Source: CAVSWT01 sp963746735 (GTDB lineage: Bacteria > Bacteroidota > Ignavibacteria > Ignavibacteriales > Ignavibacteriaceae). From it: a stretch of 64,000 nucleotides of DNA. Positions 10,801-20,053 of this stretch are shown here, piece after piece. The stretch spans positions 62,001-126,000 of the forward strand of contig CAVVCO010000026.1 in assembly GCA_963746735.1 (NCBI GenBank), read 5' to 3'. The position numbers were made by a program, and so were the translations under genes. Under the pieces are notes generated by a model, which did no database searches, was not told the origin of the DNA, and was given only the letters and a program-made list of their open reading frames with translations. Position 1 is the stretch's first letter, and every line of letters begins with the position of its first letter.

Positions 10801-12249
10801 TGACATTAACGGTGATGGTTATAGCGATATAATTATTGGGGCTGAATTTTATTCATCATCTAATGGAAAAGCTTATTTATATTTTGGCAGTTCAAGCGGG
10901 CCATCTGCAATAGCAGATTGGGATGCGACAGGCGAAAATAATAATGACCAATTTGGTATTAGATTATCCACAGCCGGAGATGTAAACAGTGATGGCTATT
11001 GTGATGTTTTAGTAAGCGCCAACGGATATTCGTCTTTTACAGGTAAAGTTTATCTTTATTATGGAAGTGCCGCTGGATTGTCAACTTCCGCAGATTGGAC
11101 AAAGACTGGTGAAAATAGTAATGACAACTTTGGTGTTTCAGTATCTTCAGCCGGTGATGTAAACGGAGATGGCTATAGTGATATAATTGTGGGTGCAGAT
11201 TTTCATTCCACTTTCACAGGCAAAGTTTATTTGTATTATGGAAATTCCGGCAGCGGATTGCAAAAAAATGTGCAGCAATATCAGCCTTCAAGCACAACTA
11301 TAATTGGACCTAATGGCAGTACAAACACGGATGGTAATGTACGCTTATCCGGTTATGCAAAAAGTACCTTCGGCAGGGCAAAAGGCAAACTGGTTTATGA
11401 ATATAAAGAAACAGGTACTCCTTTCAGCGGGCAGTACAGCACTCAATCAAGCGGTTCTCAAAGTTCATTTACAGACTTAGGTGCTGCCGGAATACAGCTT
11501 AATGCAGATGTAAGTTCAATCCCACCTTTTAAAGCATACAACTGGAGAGTAAGAACTGAATACAGCCTTGCTGATAATCCTTATCAAAAACTTAGCCCCT
11601 GGAGATATTATATTTCTTATCAACCACTTTCATTCGGAAGCTTTAAGTCGCAAACCGAACCTTTGCCGGTTGAACTGGCAATATTTACAGTTAAAATAAA
11701 TGGAAGCAAAATAGAACTAAATTGGGAAACAGCCAGTGAAGTAAATAACTATGGATTTGAAATAGAGAGAAAAAGTCTGTTCCAGCCTTCCCAAAGGGAG
11801 GGAGAGGAACCAAGCTTTTATAAAATAGGCTTTGTAAGTGGAAGCGGTAATTCAAATACAATAAAAAGTTATTTATATATAGATGAAAATCCTGTACATG
11901 GAAAATCAAAGTATAGGTTAAAACAAATTGATAACAATGGAGATTTCAAATATTCAAATGTTGTAGAAGTTTCAATTAACAAACCGGCGAGTTTGTTCTG
12001 CATCAAAACTATCCTAATCCATTTAATCCAGCAACAAAAATAGGATATGATTTACCTTCCTCTGGAAATGTAAAAATTGAGGTTTATAATTCAATTGGGC
12101 AATTGGTAGCCACGCTATTAAATGAAACTAAAGAAGCGGGATATTATTCAGTTGAATTTAACGGAGACAAACTTCCAAGCGGAATTTATTTCTACAAACT
12201 GCAAGAAAGTAATTTTTCAGAAGTTAAAAAGTTTGTGTTAATGAAGTGA
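7870..12249 (+). CDS. Secreted FG-GAP repeat (integrin-alpha-like beta-propeller) protein with T9SS sorting domain, two frame breaks
   Basis: An N-terminal hydrophobic segment (~residues 37-57) ends near NSQTF, followed by an Ignavibacteria-type domain of ~250 residues and then 14 FG-GAP repeats of ~58-60 residues (8770-11260). Each carries ADW...GEN, FG and the calcium-loop pattern DVNGDGYSD. After these come a beta-rich linker, a fibronectin-like segment (LPVEL...WETASEVNNYGFEIER) and a type A T9SS sorting domain (NYPNPFNPATK). An extra A at ~9211 (AATGGATGATGG instead of AATGGTGATGG) shifts the frame inside repeat 3, and a missing base at ~11998 shifts it back just before the sorting domain; correcting both gives one ~1,460-residue protein. 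Role probably surface display or adhesion. Confidence 0.85.
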
Positions 12250-12360
12250 AAAATACATGAACAAAAAAGGTTCTTTATAGTTTAAAAAGCAGAAAGGAAA
12301 AGGTCAATATAAAATGATCCTATTTTTAAAATTAAATGAGCAATTAAATGGAGGTATACT

Positions 12361-13098
12361 ATGAATTCAAAATTAGTTGAGCATACAAATAAAATTTTAT
12401 TGATGGTTTTTGAACATCAGAAAGCTAAAATATTTACGATCAGTGCACTACTTTTTTTAAGTATATTCTTTTCTTTTTTATTGATATCGTGTTCACCATC
12501 ATATAGCCTAAATGATTGGACTGTAAAACCAGAGTATGTCTGTGTTCCAGGGGAAATCCATGTGACTTGGAATATTTCGGGAGCAATAGGTAAAGTCCGA
12601 CTAGAACCTATTGGTGGGACAGTATATGAATCTACTGAAACTGCGACTGGAAATGAATCATATGCAATCAATGGAGATACTTATGTGAGGTTAATAATTA
12701 ATGGAACAGAAGTTCGATCAAAAAAAATACTTACAATTCCACCAGAGGGCGAACAGTACATTTTTACTGCAACTGGTGAATGTGTATCTAATGGGGTCGC
12801 TCGTTGGGCAGTTGTTAATCCGCCCGACATATTCGACGATAGACTGGTCGTCCAAGAAGTAATAAACCACACACCTCGCTCAATTACAGTAGAACATAAT
12901 GGGACAATTGTTTCATTACCTTCATTCGGGAGTAGTACTTCTGAATTTCATGGCCCACCTACCGGTGATTGGAATTTAAATACAACAATTTTACCTGGCG
13001 AAACACAGTGGTGCCAAAGTGGTACTATCGAAGGTGGGTCAGGATCACCTCCTCCTTCGCTAAGTATAGAAATAAGAATGACTTGTGGAGGCATTTGA
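12361..13098 (+). CDS. Hypothetical lipoprotein
   Basis: 245 residues with a strong ribosome site (GGAGG, 6 bp upstream of the ATG region). A hydrophobic segment runs to a lipobox LISC with acylated Cys44; the n-region before it is unusually long, so an ATG 42 bp downstream (Met15) is possible. The mature part is beta-rich, has an Ig-like look (WNISGAIGKVRLEP) and contains four further cysteines (YVCVP, GECVS, QWCQS, MTCGG) that could pair. It follows the FG-GAP secreted gene by 111 bp in the same direction. I do not recognise the family. Confidence 0.7.
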   Translation: MNSKLVEHTNKILLMVFEHQKAKIFTISALLFLSIFFSFLLISCSPSYSLNDWTVKPEYVCVPGEIHVTWNISGAIGKVRLEPIGGTVYESTETATGNESYAINGDTYVRLIINGTEVRSKKILTIPPEGEQYIFTATGECVSNGVARWAVVNPPDIFDDRLVVQEVINHTPRSITVEHNGTIVSLPSFGSSTSEFHGPPTGDWNLNTTILPGETQWCQSGTIEGGSGSPPPSLSIEIRMTCGGI

Positions 13099-13437
13099 TT
13101 TTTAATAAGTAAAAAAATTAAAACTTTTGTAGCTAATATCATCGGAAATTATTAGTCGTAATTAAATCCTTAAATCGTTATTTAAACAATTGGTAAGGTT
13201 ACCCTATCTGCAATAAATATTTTTATCAAAGTACATTAAAATCATTACGTCGTAATTTATTTCAATTTTGTATTTCGAAATCAGAGTATTTTGATTAAAA
13301 CCATCATAAATTTTTAGTATACCAAATATTATTTCACAAATTGATTTAATATCAAAAACATCATATTTTCAAGTTTTACTATTTAAAGAATAATTACAAT
13401 TTTTGTTAAGATTAAAGTATTTTTGGAGTGAAGAAAA
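13099..13437. other. Intergenic region with candidate operator repeats
   Basis: AT-rich gap before the signalling operon. GTCGTAATT occurs twice (13155-13163 and 13249-13257); the second copy is part of a palindrome ATTACG-T-CGTAAT (13244-13256). These could be regulator sites for the kinase operon. I saw no clear terminator and no TGGCAC/TTGC sigma-54 promoter. Confidence 0.35.
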
Positions 13438-13452
13438 ATTAAAGCTAAGACT

Positions 13453-14691
13453 TTGCATAGTGGAAAAAAATCATCATTAAGCAGCGAATTAAAATTAAAA
13501 AACTCGCTTGTTGATGAATATAAGGAAAAGTTAAAAGCAATTTATGATGTTGATGAAGACTTTATTTTTGAACTAGATGAAAACGGAATTTTTCTTTCAA
13601 TAAATGAATACGGCCCTACATTGTTAGAATATGTTGCCGATGAGTTAATTGGAAAACATTTTTTTGAAATTGTTTCTCCAAAGGATAAAAAAACTACTGC
13701 TAAAGCTTTTCAAAAAATATTGAGTTCAAATAGACTTGTTTCTTTTAATGCAGTTACATTAAGCAGGTTCGGTAAAGAAGTTCATTTTGAGTTTAACTGC
13801 AAAGGATTGTATAAAGAAAATAAGATAATAGGAATGATGGGAGTAGGGAAAAATCTAAATCCTTTAAAAATATATGAAGAAAGAAATTTAGATTTGAATG
13901 CAAGATTTGATGAAGCAACTAGGTTATTATCCATCGAAAGAAGCAGATCAAGACAAAAAAAGGCATTACTAGACGAGTTAAATAGATTGAAGAATGAATT
14001 TATATCAAATGTTTCACATGAACTTCGTACACCTCTAGCTTCCATTATAGGGTTTTCCGAGACTATTTCTACGGATCATGAAATGACTAATGAAATGAGA
14101 GACGAATTTAATAGTGTAATTTTAAAAGAGGGAAAAAGGCTTGCTCATTTGATAAATGATGTGCTGGATATAACAAAAGTTGAAGGTAATCTTGTTGAAC
14201 TTTACAGGAGTGAATTCGATGTATTAAAATTATTATTGGATGTAATTGACTCTAAGTTTGATACTATCACTGCAAACAAAATTATATTAACAACTGAAAT
14301 ACCTGACGAATCTTTAATAATAAATGCAGACGCGCAAAAAATTGAACTGGTGTTTAAAGAACTTATTGATAATGCTATAAAATTTACGAAAAAGAATGGA
14401 AGAATAAGTATATTTGCACAGAACCTTTATAAAGAGGTAGAAATAATTATAAGTGATACGGGCATAGGTATTCCGGAGGAAGATGTACCTCACATTTTTG
14501 AAAAGTTTTATAGAGTAAGCCGCCCTGGTGCAGAAATTGCCGGCACAGGTTTGGGATTGGTTTTTGTAAAACATATTTTAGATATGCACAAAGGATTTAT
14601 TAAAATTGAAAGCAAATTGAACCAAGGGACAACTTGTTTGCTAAAATTGCCTAAGCTACAAAAGTTTAACAAATTTAAGGACAATAGGTGA
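13453..14691 (+). CDS. PAS-domain sensor histidine kinase
   Basis: 412 residues, no membrane segment. A PAS domain covers ~30-140 (DEDFIFELDENGIF...LEYVADELIGKHFFEIV), a coiled linker follows, then HisKA with His189 (SHELRTPLAS), and HATPase_c with NAIKFT, DTGIGIPE and GTGLGLVF. It should autophosphorylate His189 in response to a cytoplasmic ligand or redox signal and pass the phosphate to the receiver encoded next, whose GTG overlaps this stop by 4 bp. Start is uncertain: the listed TTG has no nearby ribosome site, whereas GGAG at 13425-13428 is ideally placed for an in-frame ATT at 13438, which would add five residues. Confidence 0.9.
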   Translation: MHSGKKSSLSSELKLKNSLVDEYKEKLKAIYDVDEDFIFELDENGIFLSINEYGPTLLEYVADELIGKHFFEIVSPKDKKTTAKAFQKILSSNRLVSFNAVTLSRFGKEVHFEFNCKGLYKENKIIGMMGVGKNLNPLKIYEERNLDLNARFDEATRLLSIERSRSRQKKALLDELNRLKNEFISNVSHELRTPLASIIGFSETISTDHEMTNEMRDEFNSVILKEGKRLAHLINDVLDITKVEGNLVELYRSEFDVLKLLLDVIDSKFDTITANKIILTTEIPDESLIINADAQKIELVFKELIDNAIKFTKKNGRISIFAQNLYKEVEIIISDTGIGIPEEDVPHIFEKFYRVSRPGAEIAGTGLGLVFVKHILDMHKGFIKIESKLNQGTTCLLKLPKLQKFNKFKDNR

Positions 14692-16070
14692 GCAAATTAA
14701 TTTTTATTGTTGACGATGAACTTGCTATTTCAAAACTGTTAACATATTGGGTAAAGGATAAATGGCAATATGATGTGGAGGTTTTTTCAAACAGCGAAGA
14801 CGCTTTGAAAAAGCTTAACATGAAACCTGATTTAATCCTACTGGATATTATGCTGCCGGGTTTAAATGGTCTTGAAGCACTAAAAAGAATTAAAACTTCG
14901 GATGAAAACTTGCCGGTTATAATGCTATCTGCGCAAGGTAGTGTTGAAGTTGCAGTTGAAGCAATTCGCTTTGGAGCATTTGATTATTTCCCAAAACCAA
15001 TAGAAATCCAGAAGCTTGAACCAGCTATCAAAAATGCAATTAAAAGTTATGATCTCAGCAGAGAACTTGAAAATTTAAAAGAGAATGTTAAAAGAGAATA
15101 CAGCTTTGATAACATAATTTCCTCCGATGGTAAAATGCAGGAGGTTTTTAAATTAGTTACAAAAGTTTTAAATAATGATATTACGGTTTTAATAAGTGGT
15201 GAAAGCGGCACAGGCAAAGAATTAATTGCCAGGGCCATTCATTATAATGGCAGAAGAAAAGATAAGCCGTTTATAGTTGTCAATTGCGCTTCTATTCCGC
15301 GTGAACTTTTAGAGAGTGAGTTGTTTGGACACGAAAAAGGTTCATTCACTGGTGCACATCAGCGTAAAATAGGAAAATTTGAACTAGCTGACGGGGGCAC
15401 TTTATTCTTAGATGAAGTAGGTGAATTAGAAATGCTTTTGCAAGCCAAACTTCTTCGAGTAATTCAACAAAAGGAATTTGAAAGAGTTGGCGGTAATGAA
15501 TTAATTAAATCCGATGTTAGAATTATTTCTGCAACCAATAGGGATTTAAAACAAGCGGTTGAGCAAAAGGAATTCAGGGAAGATCTTTATTACCGTTTAA
15601 ATTCTTTCCCCATATTCGTTCCACCATTGCGCCAAAGAAAGGGTGATATTTTAGTTCTTATCTATCATTTTATCGATGCTCTTAATAAAAAGCTGGATAA
15701 AAATATAAAAGGTTTTTCTAAAAAGGCTCTACAGTTAATATATGATTATAACTGGCCGGGAAACATAAGAGAAATGGAAAATACCATCGAAAGGTGCTTA
15801 ATTATAACAGAAAGTGATGTAGTTGATGTAGATGACCTCCCGCCGCACTTAAAGTCTGGAGACTATTCTCCGATAATAGATGCAGGAGCACCTTTGTTTA
15901 GCGATGATAACATAATTCCATTTGAAAAGCTTAAAGAAGAAGCAATAAGGCACGCTCTTGAAGTAACAAGTGGCAATATTGTTGAAGCAGCAAAAAAACT
16001 TCAGTTGGGAAGAGCCACTATATATAGATTAATGGATAAATATAAAATTGAAAATAGATCGTCGGAATAA
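14688..16070 (+). CDS. NtrC-family sigma-54-dependent response regulator
   Basis: 460 residues: receiver domain with acidic pocket Asp9-Asp10 and phospho-acceptor Asp53 (LLDIMLPG), AAA+ sigma-54 activation domain with Walker A GESGTGKE, the sigma-54 contact loop GSFTGA (Ser in place of the usual Ala), Walker B LFLDEV and arginine-finger region, and a C-terminal Fis HTH (NIVEAAKKLQLGRATIYRLM). Phosphorylation by the upstream kinase should trigger hexamer assembly and transcription from sigma-54 promoters. The GTG start overlaps the kinase stop (GTGA), implying translational coupling. A STAS protein and PP2C phosphatase follow. Confidence 0.94.
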   Translation: MSKLIFIVDDELAISKLLTYWVKDKWQYDVEVFSNSEDALKKLNMKPDLILLDIMLPGLNGLEALKRIKTSDENLPVIMLSAQGSVEVAVEAIRFGAFDYFPKPIEIQKLEPAIKNAIKSYDLSRELENLKENVKREYSFDNIISSDGKMQEVFKLVTKVLNNDITVLISGESGTGKELIARAIHYNGRRKDKPFIVVNCASIPRELLESELFGHEKGSFTGAHQRKIGKFELADGGTLFLDEVGELEMLLQAKLLRVIQQKEFERVGGNELIKSDVRIISATNRDLKQAVEQKEFREDLYYRLNSFPIFVPPLRQRKGDILVLIYHFIDALNKKLDKNIKGFSKKALQLIYDYNWPGNIREMENTIERCLIITESDVVDVDDLPPHLKSGDYSPIIDAGAPLFSDDNIIPFEKLKEEAIRHALEVTSGNIVEAAKKLQLGRATIYRLMDKYKIENRSSE

Positions 16071-16100
16071 AAATATTAACTTATTAGCAGGTGAATCTAA

Positions 16101-16438
16101 ATGGAATGCACAAAAGAAAAAGTAGGGGAAGTAACATACATTAGTGTAAATATAGCGAGAGCGACACTCTCGGAAGCTGAAGAGTTTAAAAGTTATTAAT
16201 CGCTTCAATAGATGAAGGAAACAGAAAAATTATTGTTGACTTATCAGCATGTGAATTTATTGATTCTACTTTTCTTGGCACTTTAGTAGTTTCATTAAAA
16301 AGGCTTACGGCTTTAGGCGGCGATCTAAGGTTAGTTGGTTTTCAACCGGCGGTTCATTCAATGTTCGAACTTACCCGTATGTATAGAGTTTTTGAATCAT
16401 TTAAATCAAAGGAAGAGGCAATAAATAGTTTTTCCTGA
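16101..16438 (+). CDS. STAS-domain anti-anti-sigma-factor-like protein, one frameshift
   Basis: ~112 residues when one lost A is restored at ~16188-16191 (GAGTTTAAAAG should read EFKKLLIAS); as given, the first frame stops at 16197-16199 and the rest continues in another frame. The core FIDSTFLGTLV carries the DS(S/T) signature whose Ser is phosphorylated in SpoIIAA/RsbV proteins. In partner switching, an unphosphorylated STAS protein captures an anti-sigma kinase; a PP2C phosphatase encoded 68 bp downstream is the natural partner that would dephosphorylate it. It lies 30 bp after the sigma-54 regulator, so these genes form one operon. Confidence 0.78.
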
Positions 16439-16506
16439 TCATCAATCAAATTGTATTTTATATTACCGTTTTAATTTCCCGAATGAAATAAAATTCTGCC
16501 CTGATT

Positions 16507-18072
16507 ATGCTTAACGAAGAAAAAAAATCCATTCTTGTAATAGATGATGATTCTATAATTAGAAAGCTGCTTGGTCATCACCTCAAACATAATAACTACC
16601 AGGTGTTCGATGCCTCAAATGCTGAAGAAGGTTTTCAACATTTAAGAGATCAAAAGATTGATTTAGTGCTTTGTGATGTAAGCATGGAAGAAATGGATGG
16701 TTTCACTTTCTGCCAAAAGGTAAGGGAGAATGAAAACCATAGAGTATTGCCTTTCGTTTTTGTAACTGCAAAAACCAGCTTTGAAGACAAATCAAAAGCC
16801 CTGGAATCCGGCGGCGATGATATAATAACCAAACCGTTTGATGTTGATGAACTTTTATTAAAAGTTCAAGCACTATTGCGTAAAGCGGATATCTACAAAG
16901 TTTATGGCGTAAAGAAAAATCTTGAGCAATCTTTTGCTCAAAATGTTCCCAAAGTTTTATTGGTTGATGATGATCTGTCTCTTTCAAAACTTTTTCAATA
17001 TAATTTGAAGAAGGAAGGATTGGAATGTGAAACTGCTCCAGGGGTGAAAGAAGCTTTTGAAAAGATAAAATTGAATGTTCCTGACATTATTGTTTCTGAT
17101 ATTATGATGCCTGAAATTGACGGTTTTAAATTCCGGCAAATGCTTCTCGAAAATTCTGAATTAAAATCTATTCCTTTTATTTTTCTTTCTGCTAAGGGTG
17201 AAGAGAAAGATATACTTGACGGATATGATCTTGGCATCAATGATTATATTGTAAAAACGGCAGGGCCAAAAGTGCTGGTTGCAAAGGTGAACTCAACTTT
17301 GAAATCCTTAAATAAAGAAAGGCAAAAAGTAGTTTCTGAATTGCATCAAGCCGCCGATTCTTTAAGAGCAAAAGTTGTTCCTGATAAAAGCCCAGAAGTA
17401 AACGGATTTCAGATTAATCATTGGCATCAGCCGTATCAAGGCATTCCCGGCGGCGATTTCCTTGATTATTTTACTCTGGATGAAAACCGTGTAGCTGTGA
17501 TTTTAGGTGATGTGATGGGTAAAAAATGGGGTGCATGGTTTTTCGCTTTTGCTTATGCGAGTTATGTTCGAAGCGCAATGAGAGTTGTACTTCAAACAGG
17601 AAAAGAACATTCTCCGGAAGAGATACTTCAGCAGGTTAATAAATCTGTTTACGATGATGCAAAAGTGTCGGAAGTATTTTCAACTTTATCTATAGTCGTA
17701 ATTAATACCAAAGAAAGAAGTCTTCAATATACTGGTGCCGGAGATTTGCCATTACTATTTAAAAATAGCACTACGAATGAAGTTAAAAGTCTTAAGTCTC
17801 AAGGTTTATTACTTGGGTTTGCAGAATCAGGTAATTATAAGTCTATTAAGATTGATCTAAATCCAAATGATTTAATTGTGATGATCACCGATGGTATTAT
17901 AGAATCTAGAAACAGTGAGGGAGAGCAATTTGGAAGTGCAAAATTGAATCAAGTTATTTCCAGTATGTCGGCTAATGATAATGCTTTGGAAATAATTAAG
18001 AATGAGTTTTTTAAATTCACAGAAAGCAAGTTTGAAGACGATATAAGCTTAATTACAATAAAAGCTTTGTAG
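16507..18072 (+). CDS. Double-receiver PP2C (SpoIIE/RsbU-type) serine phosphatase
   Basis: 521 residues: receiver 1 (VIDDDSII...LCDVSMEEMDGF), receiver 2 (LVDDDLSL...VSDIMMPEIDGF) and a SpoIIE-type PP2C domain from ~285 on, with the metal-binding GGDFLD and GDVMG, TDGIIE and EDDISLI motifs. It should dephosphorylate the STAS protein encoded just upstream when a receiver is phosphorylated, coupling two-component input to partner switching. Both receivers keep their phospho-acceptor Asp and the C-terminal Lys. It ends the operon; the convergent prfA stop is 8 bp away. Confidence 0.92.
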   Translation: MLNEEKKSILVIDDDSIIRKLLGHHLKHNNYQVFDASNAEEGFQHLRDQKIDLVLCDVSMEEMDGFTFCQKVRENENHRVLPFVFVTAKTSFEDKSKALESGGDDIITKPFDVDELLLKVQALLRKADIYKVYGVKKNLEQSFAQNVPKVLLVDDDLSLSKLFQYNLKKEGLECETAPGVKEAFEKIKLNVPDIIVSDIMMPEIDGFKFRQMLLENSELKSIPFIFLSAKGEEKDILDGYDLGINDYIVKTAGPKVLVAKVNSTLKSLNKERQKVVSELHQAADSLRAKVVPDKSPEVNGFQINHWHQPYQGIPGGDFLDYFTLDENRVAVILGDVMGKKWGAWFFAFAYASYVRSAMRVVLQTGKEHSPEEILQQVNKSVYDDAKVSEVFSTLSIVVINTKERSLQYTGAGDLPLLFKNSTTNEVKSLKSQGLLLGFAESGNYKSIKIDLNPNDLIVMITDGIIESRNSEGEQFGSAKLNQVISSMSANDNALEIIKNEFFKFTESKFEDDISLITIKAL

Positions 18073-18079
18073 CTTATTT

Positions 18080-19156
18080 TTATTCAACAATTTCCTGTAG
18101 TTTTTCAGTTCTATCCGCAAGCTTAATCTGTTCAATCAATTCATCCATATCACCTTCCATAATATTTGAAAGATTATAAAGTGTTAAGCCAATTCTATGA
18201 TCTGTAACTCTATTTTGAGGAAAATTATAAGTTCTTATTTTATCGCTTCGATCACCGCTGCCAACCATGCTTTTCCTTTGTGCGGAAATTTCTGCTGATT
18301 GTTCTTTCAATTTCAAATCGTATAAACGTGCCCGTAAAACTTTCATCGCTTTTTGCCTGTTCTTCAATTGTGATCTTTCATCCTGGCATTGAACAACAAG
18401 CCCTGTTGGAAGGTGAATAATTCTAACTGCCGTTTCCACTTTATTTACATTCTGCCCGCCGGCACCGCCTGATCTGAAAATATCAATTCTTAAATCATTT
18501 GGGTTTATATCAATTTGAACATCTTCTGCCTCAGGCAAGACTGCAACAGATGCAGCAGAAGTATGAACCCGCCCATTCGCCTCTGTAGCCGGCACCCTTT
18601 GAACACGGTGAACGCCGCTTTCAAATTTTAAACTTCCGTAAACACCATTGCCGTTAACTGAAAAAACTGCTTCTTTTATTCCGCCTAATCCAGTATCGCT
18701 TACATCTATTATCTCAATTTTCCAACCCTTTATTTCTGCGTAACGCGTGTACATCCTAAAAAGATCATCAGCAAATAGAGCAGCTTCCTGTCCGCCTGTA
18801 CCTGCACGTATTTCCATTATTATGTCTTTGTTGTCGTTCGGATCTTTTGGAAGAAGTAATATTTTTATTTCATCTTCCAGGCTAATTTTTTTATCTTCAA
18901 GTTCTTCAAGCTCAGATTCTGCCAGGCTGATTAATTCTTTGTCGCCCCCAAGCTCAATAATTTCTTTGTTCCCATCAATATTTTTTAAGACTTCAGAATA
19001 ATTATCATAAGCTTGAATTATTTCCGTCAATTCGCTTCTCTCACGACTGAGATTAACAACTTTTTCTCTTTCAGATAAAACATCCGGATCAGATAGCTGC
19101 TGGTTTATTTGATCGAACTTGTTCTTAATTCTTTTTAGTTTTTCTATTAATTCCAT
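18080..19156 (-). CDS. prfA: Peptide chain release factor 1
   Basis: 358 residues, full length for RF1. Shows the codon-recognition tripeptide PAT in RVPATEANGR, which separates RF1 from RF2 (SPF), and the catalytic GGQ in RSGGAGGQNVNK. It recognises UAA and UAG and hydrolyses peptidyl-tRNA on the ribosome; the GGQ glutamine is normally methylated by PrmC, whose gene is not in this window. The ATG at 19156 is preferred over the in-frame TTG two codons upstream. Intact although neighbours on both sides contain frame breaks. Confidence 0.97.
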   Translation of the reverse strand: MELIEKLKRIKNKFDQINQQLSDPDVLSEREKVVNLSRERSELTEIIQAYDNYSEVLKNIDGNKEIIELGGDKELISLAESELEELEDKKISLEDEIKILLLPKDPNDNKDIIMEIRAGTGGQEAALFADDLFRMYTRYAEIKGWKIEIIDVSDTGLGGIKEAVFSVNGNGVYGSLKFESGVHRVQRVPATEANGRVHTSAASVAVLPEAEDVQIDINPNDLRIDIFRSGGAGGQNVNKVETAVRIIHLPTGLVVQCQDERSQLKNRQKAMKVLRARLYDLKLKEQSAEISAQRKSMVGSGDRSDKIRTYNFPQNRVTDHRIGLTLYNLSNIMEGDMDELIEQIKLADRTEKLQEIVE

Positions 19157-19253
19157 TATCAATTTTTATTTTTTTGTACTCAATTACTTGCAAATATAAT
19201 AAAGAAGATAGATTTTAACTAAGTAAGAATTTTTCAAAAATAAGGGAAAAATT

Positions 19254-19739
19254 ATGCAAAGAAGCAATGTACCAACAACCGTCCCCCAGGCGTTTAAAAT
19301 TACTTTTTTAGTCTGGCTTGCACTTTTTATGGGTCAAACATTTTTCTTAGCAGTATGTCTTGTATTAATGTTTATAGGGAATATGAAATTTAATTCTTCT
19401 CTTCAAAACATATTTTTAATTATTGGAATTTTTCTTCCAATGATTTTGATTTTTACGGCATTAAAAATTTTTAACCAAAGAATTGAAAACATTGATAAGT
19501 CTAAAAGTCTTCTTGATAAGCTTAATGAATTTCGAACTGCTGCAGTTATCAGATGGGCTTTAATTGAAGCTTGCGTATTTTTTAATTTAGTTTTTTTTAC
19601 TATTGCAGGCGGCCAGAATAATCTTTTATTAGGAATCTTAATACTTGGCTATTTTGGTTTAAATGTACCGACTAAAACAAAAACTATTTCCGCACTTCAA
19701 TTAAATCAAAATGAAATAGATATAATATATTCTAAATAA
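19254..19739 (+). CDS. Hypothetical four-helix membrane protein
   Basis: 161 residues with hydrophobic segments at ~16-42, ~50-70, ~95-118 and ~120-138 and a charged loop (FNQRIENIDKSKSLLDKLNE) in the middle. A ribosome site (AAGGGAAAA) precedes the ATG. It is divergent from prfA across a 97-bp gap. I do not recognise the family; small proteins of this shape recur in Bacteroidetes-group genomes without known function. Confidence 0.7.
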   Translation: MQRSNVPTTVPQAFKITFLVWLALFMGQTFFLAVCLVLMFIGNMKFNSSLQNIFLIIGIFLPMILIFTALKIFNQRIENIDKSKSLLDKLNEFRTAAVIRWALIEACVFFNLVFFTIAGGQNNLLLGILILGYFGLNVPTKTKTISALQLNQNEIDIIYSK

Positions 19740-19749
19740 ATTAAATATT

Positions 19750-19879
19750 AGGAGGCTGATAAAAAGCATAATTAATTTACAATTCGATTTTGCTGAATTG
19801 TAATTCTAGTTTAACCAAACTAACTAATTAATTTTAACATCAAATCTTTTAATAATCATCCCGCTTTTATGTCAGCCTC
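19750..19879. repeat. MITE-like element with terminal and internal inverted repeats
   Basis: Terminal arms: GAGGCTGATAAAAAGC on the left (ending 19767) and GCTTTTATGTCAGCCTC on the right (19863-19879), complementary apart from a 1-base gap and one or two mismatches. Inside, TTACAATTC (19777-19785) and GAATTGTAA (19795-19803) form a perfect 9-bp stem. About 130 bp with no coding capacity, the GAGGCTG ends resemble those of some Bacteroidetes transposons, so a MITE is my inference. The rest of this 314-bp gap (to 20053) is AT-rich with nothing else visible. Confidence 0.45.
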
Positions 19880-20053
19880 AAAATCAGTCGTAAAAAATAT
19901 TCCATTTATTCAAACACTATTGTTTAGTGCTTTAATTATTAAAAAAGTGACATTCAAATTCAGCGGTATTTAGTGCATTTGTTTTTATAGTTTAGAAATT
20001 ATTTTTTTTATTGCCAATAAGTTTTTTTATTTTGCTTCTCAAAAAGAAATTTT

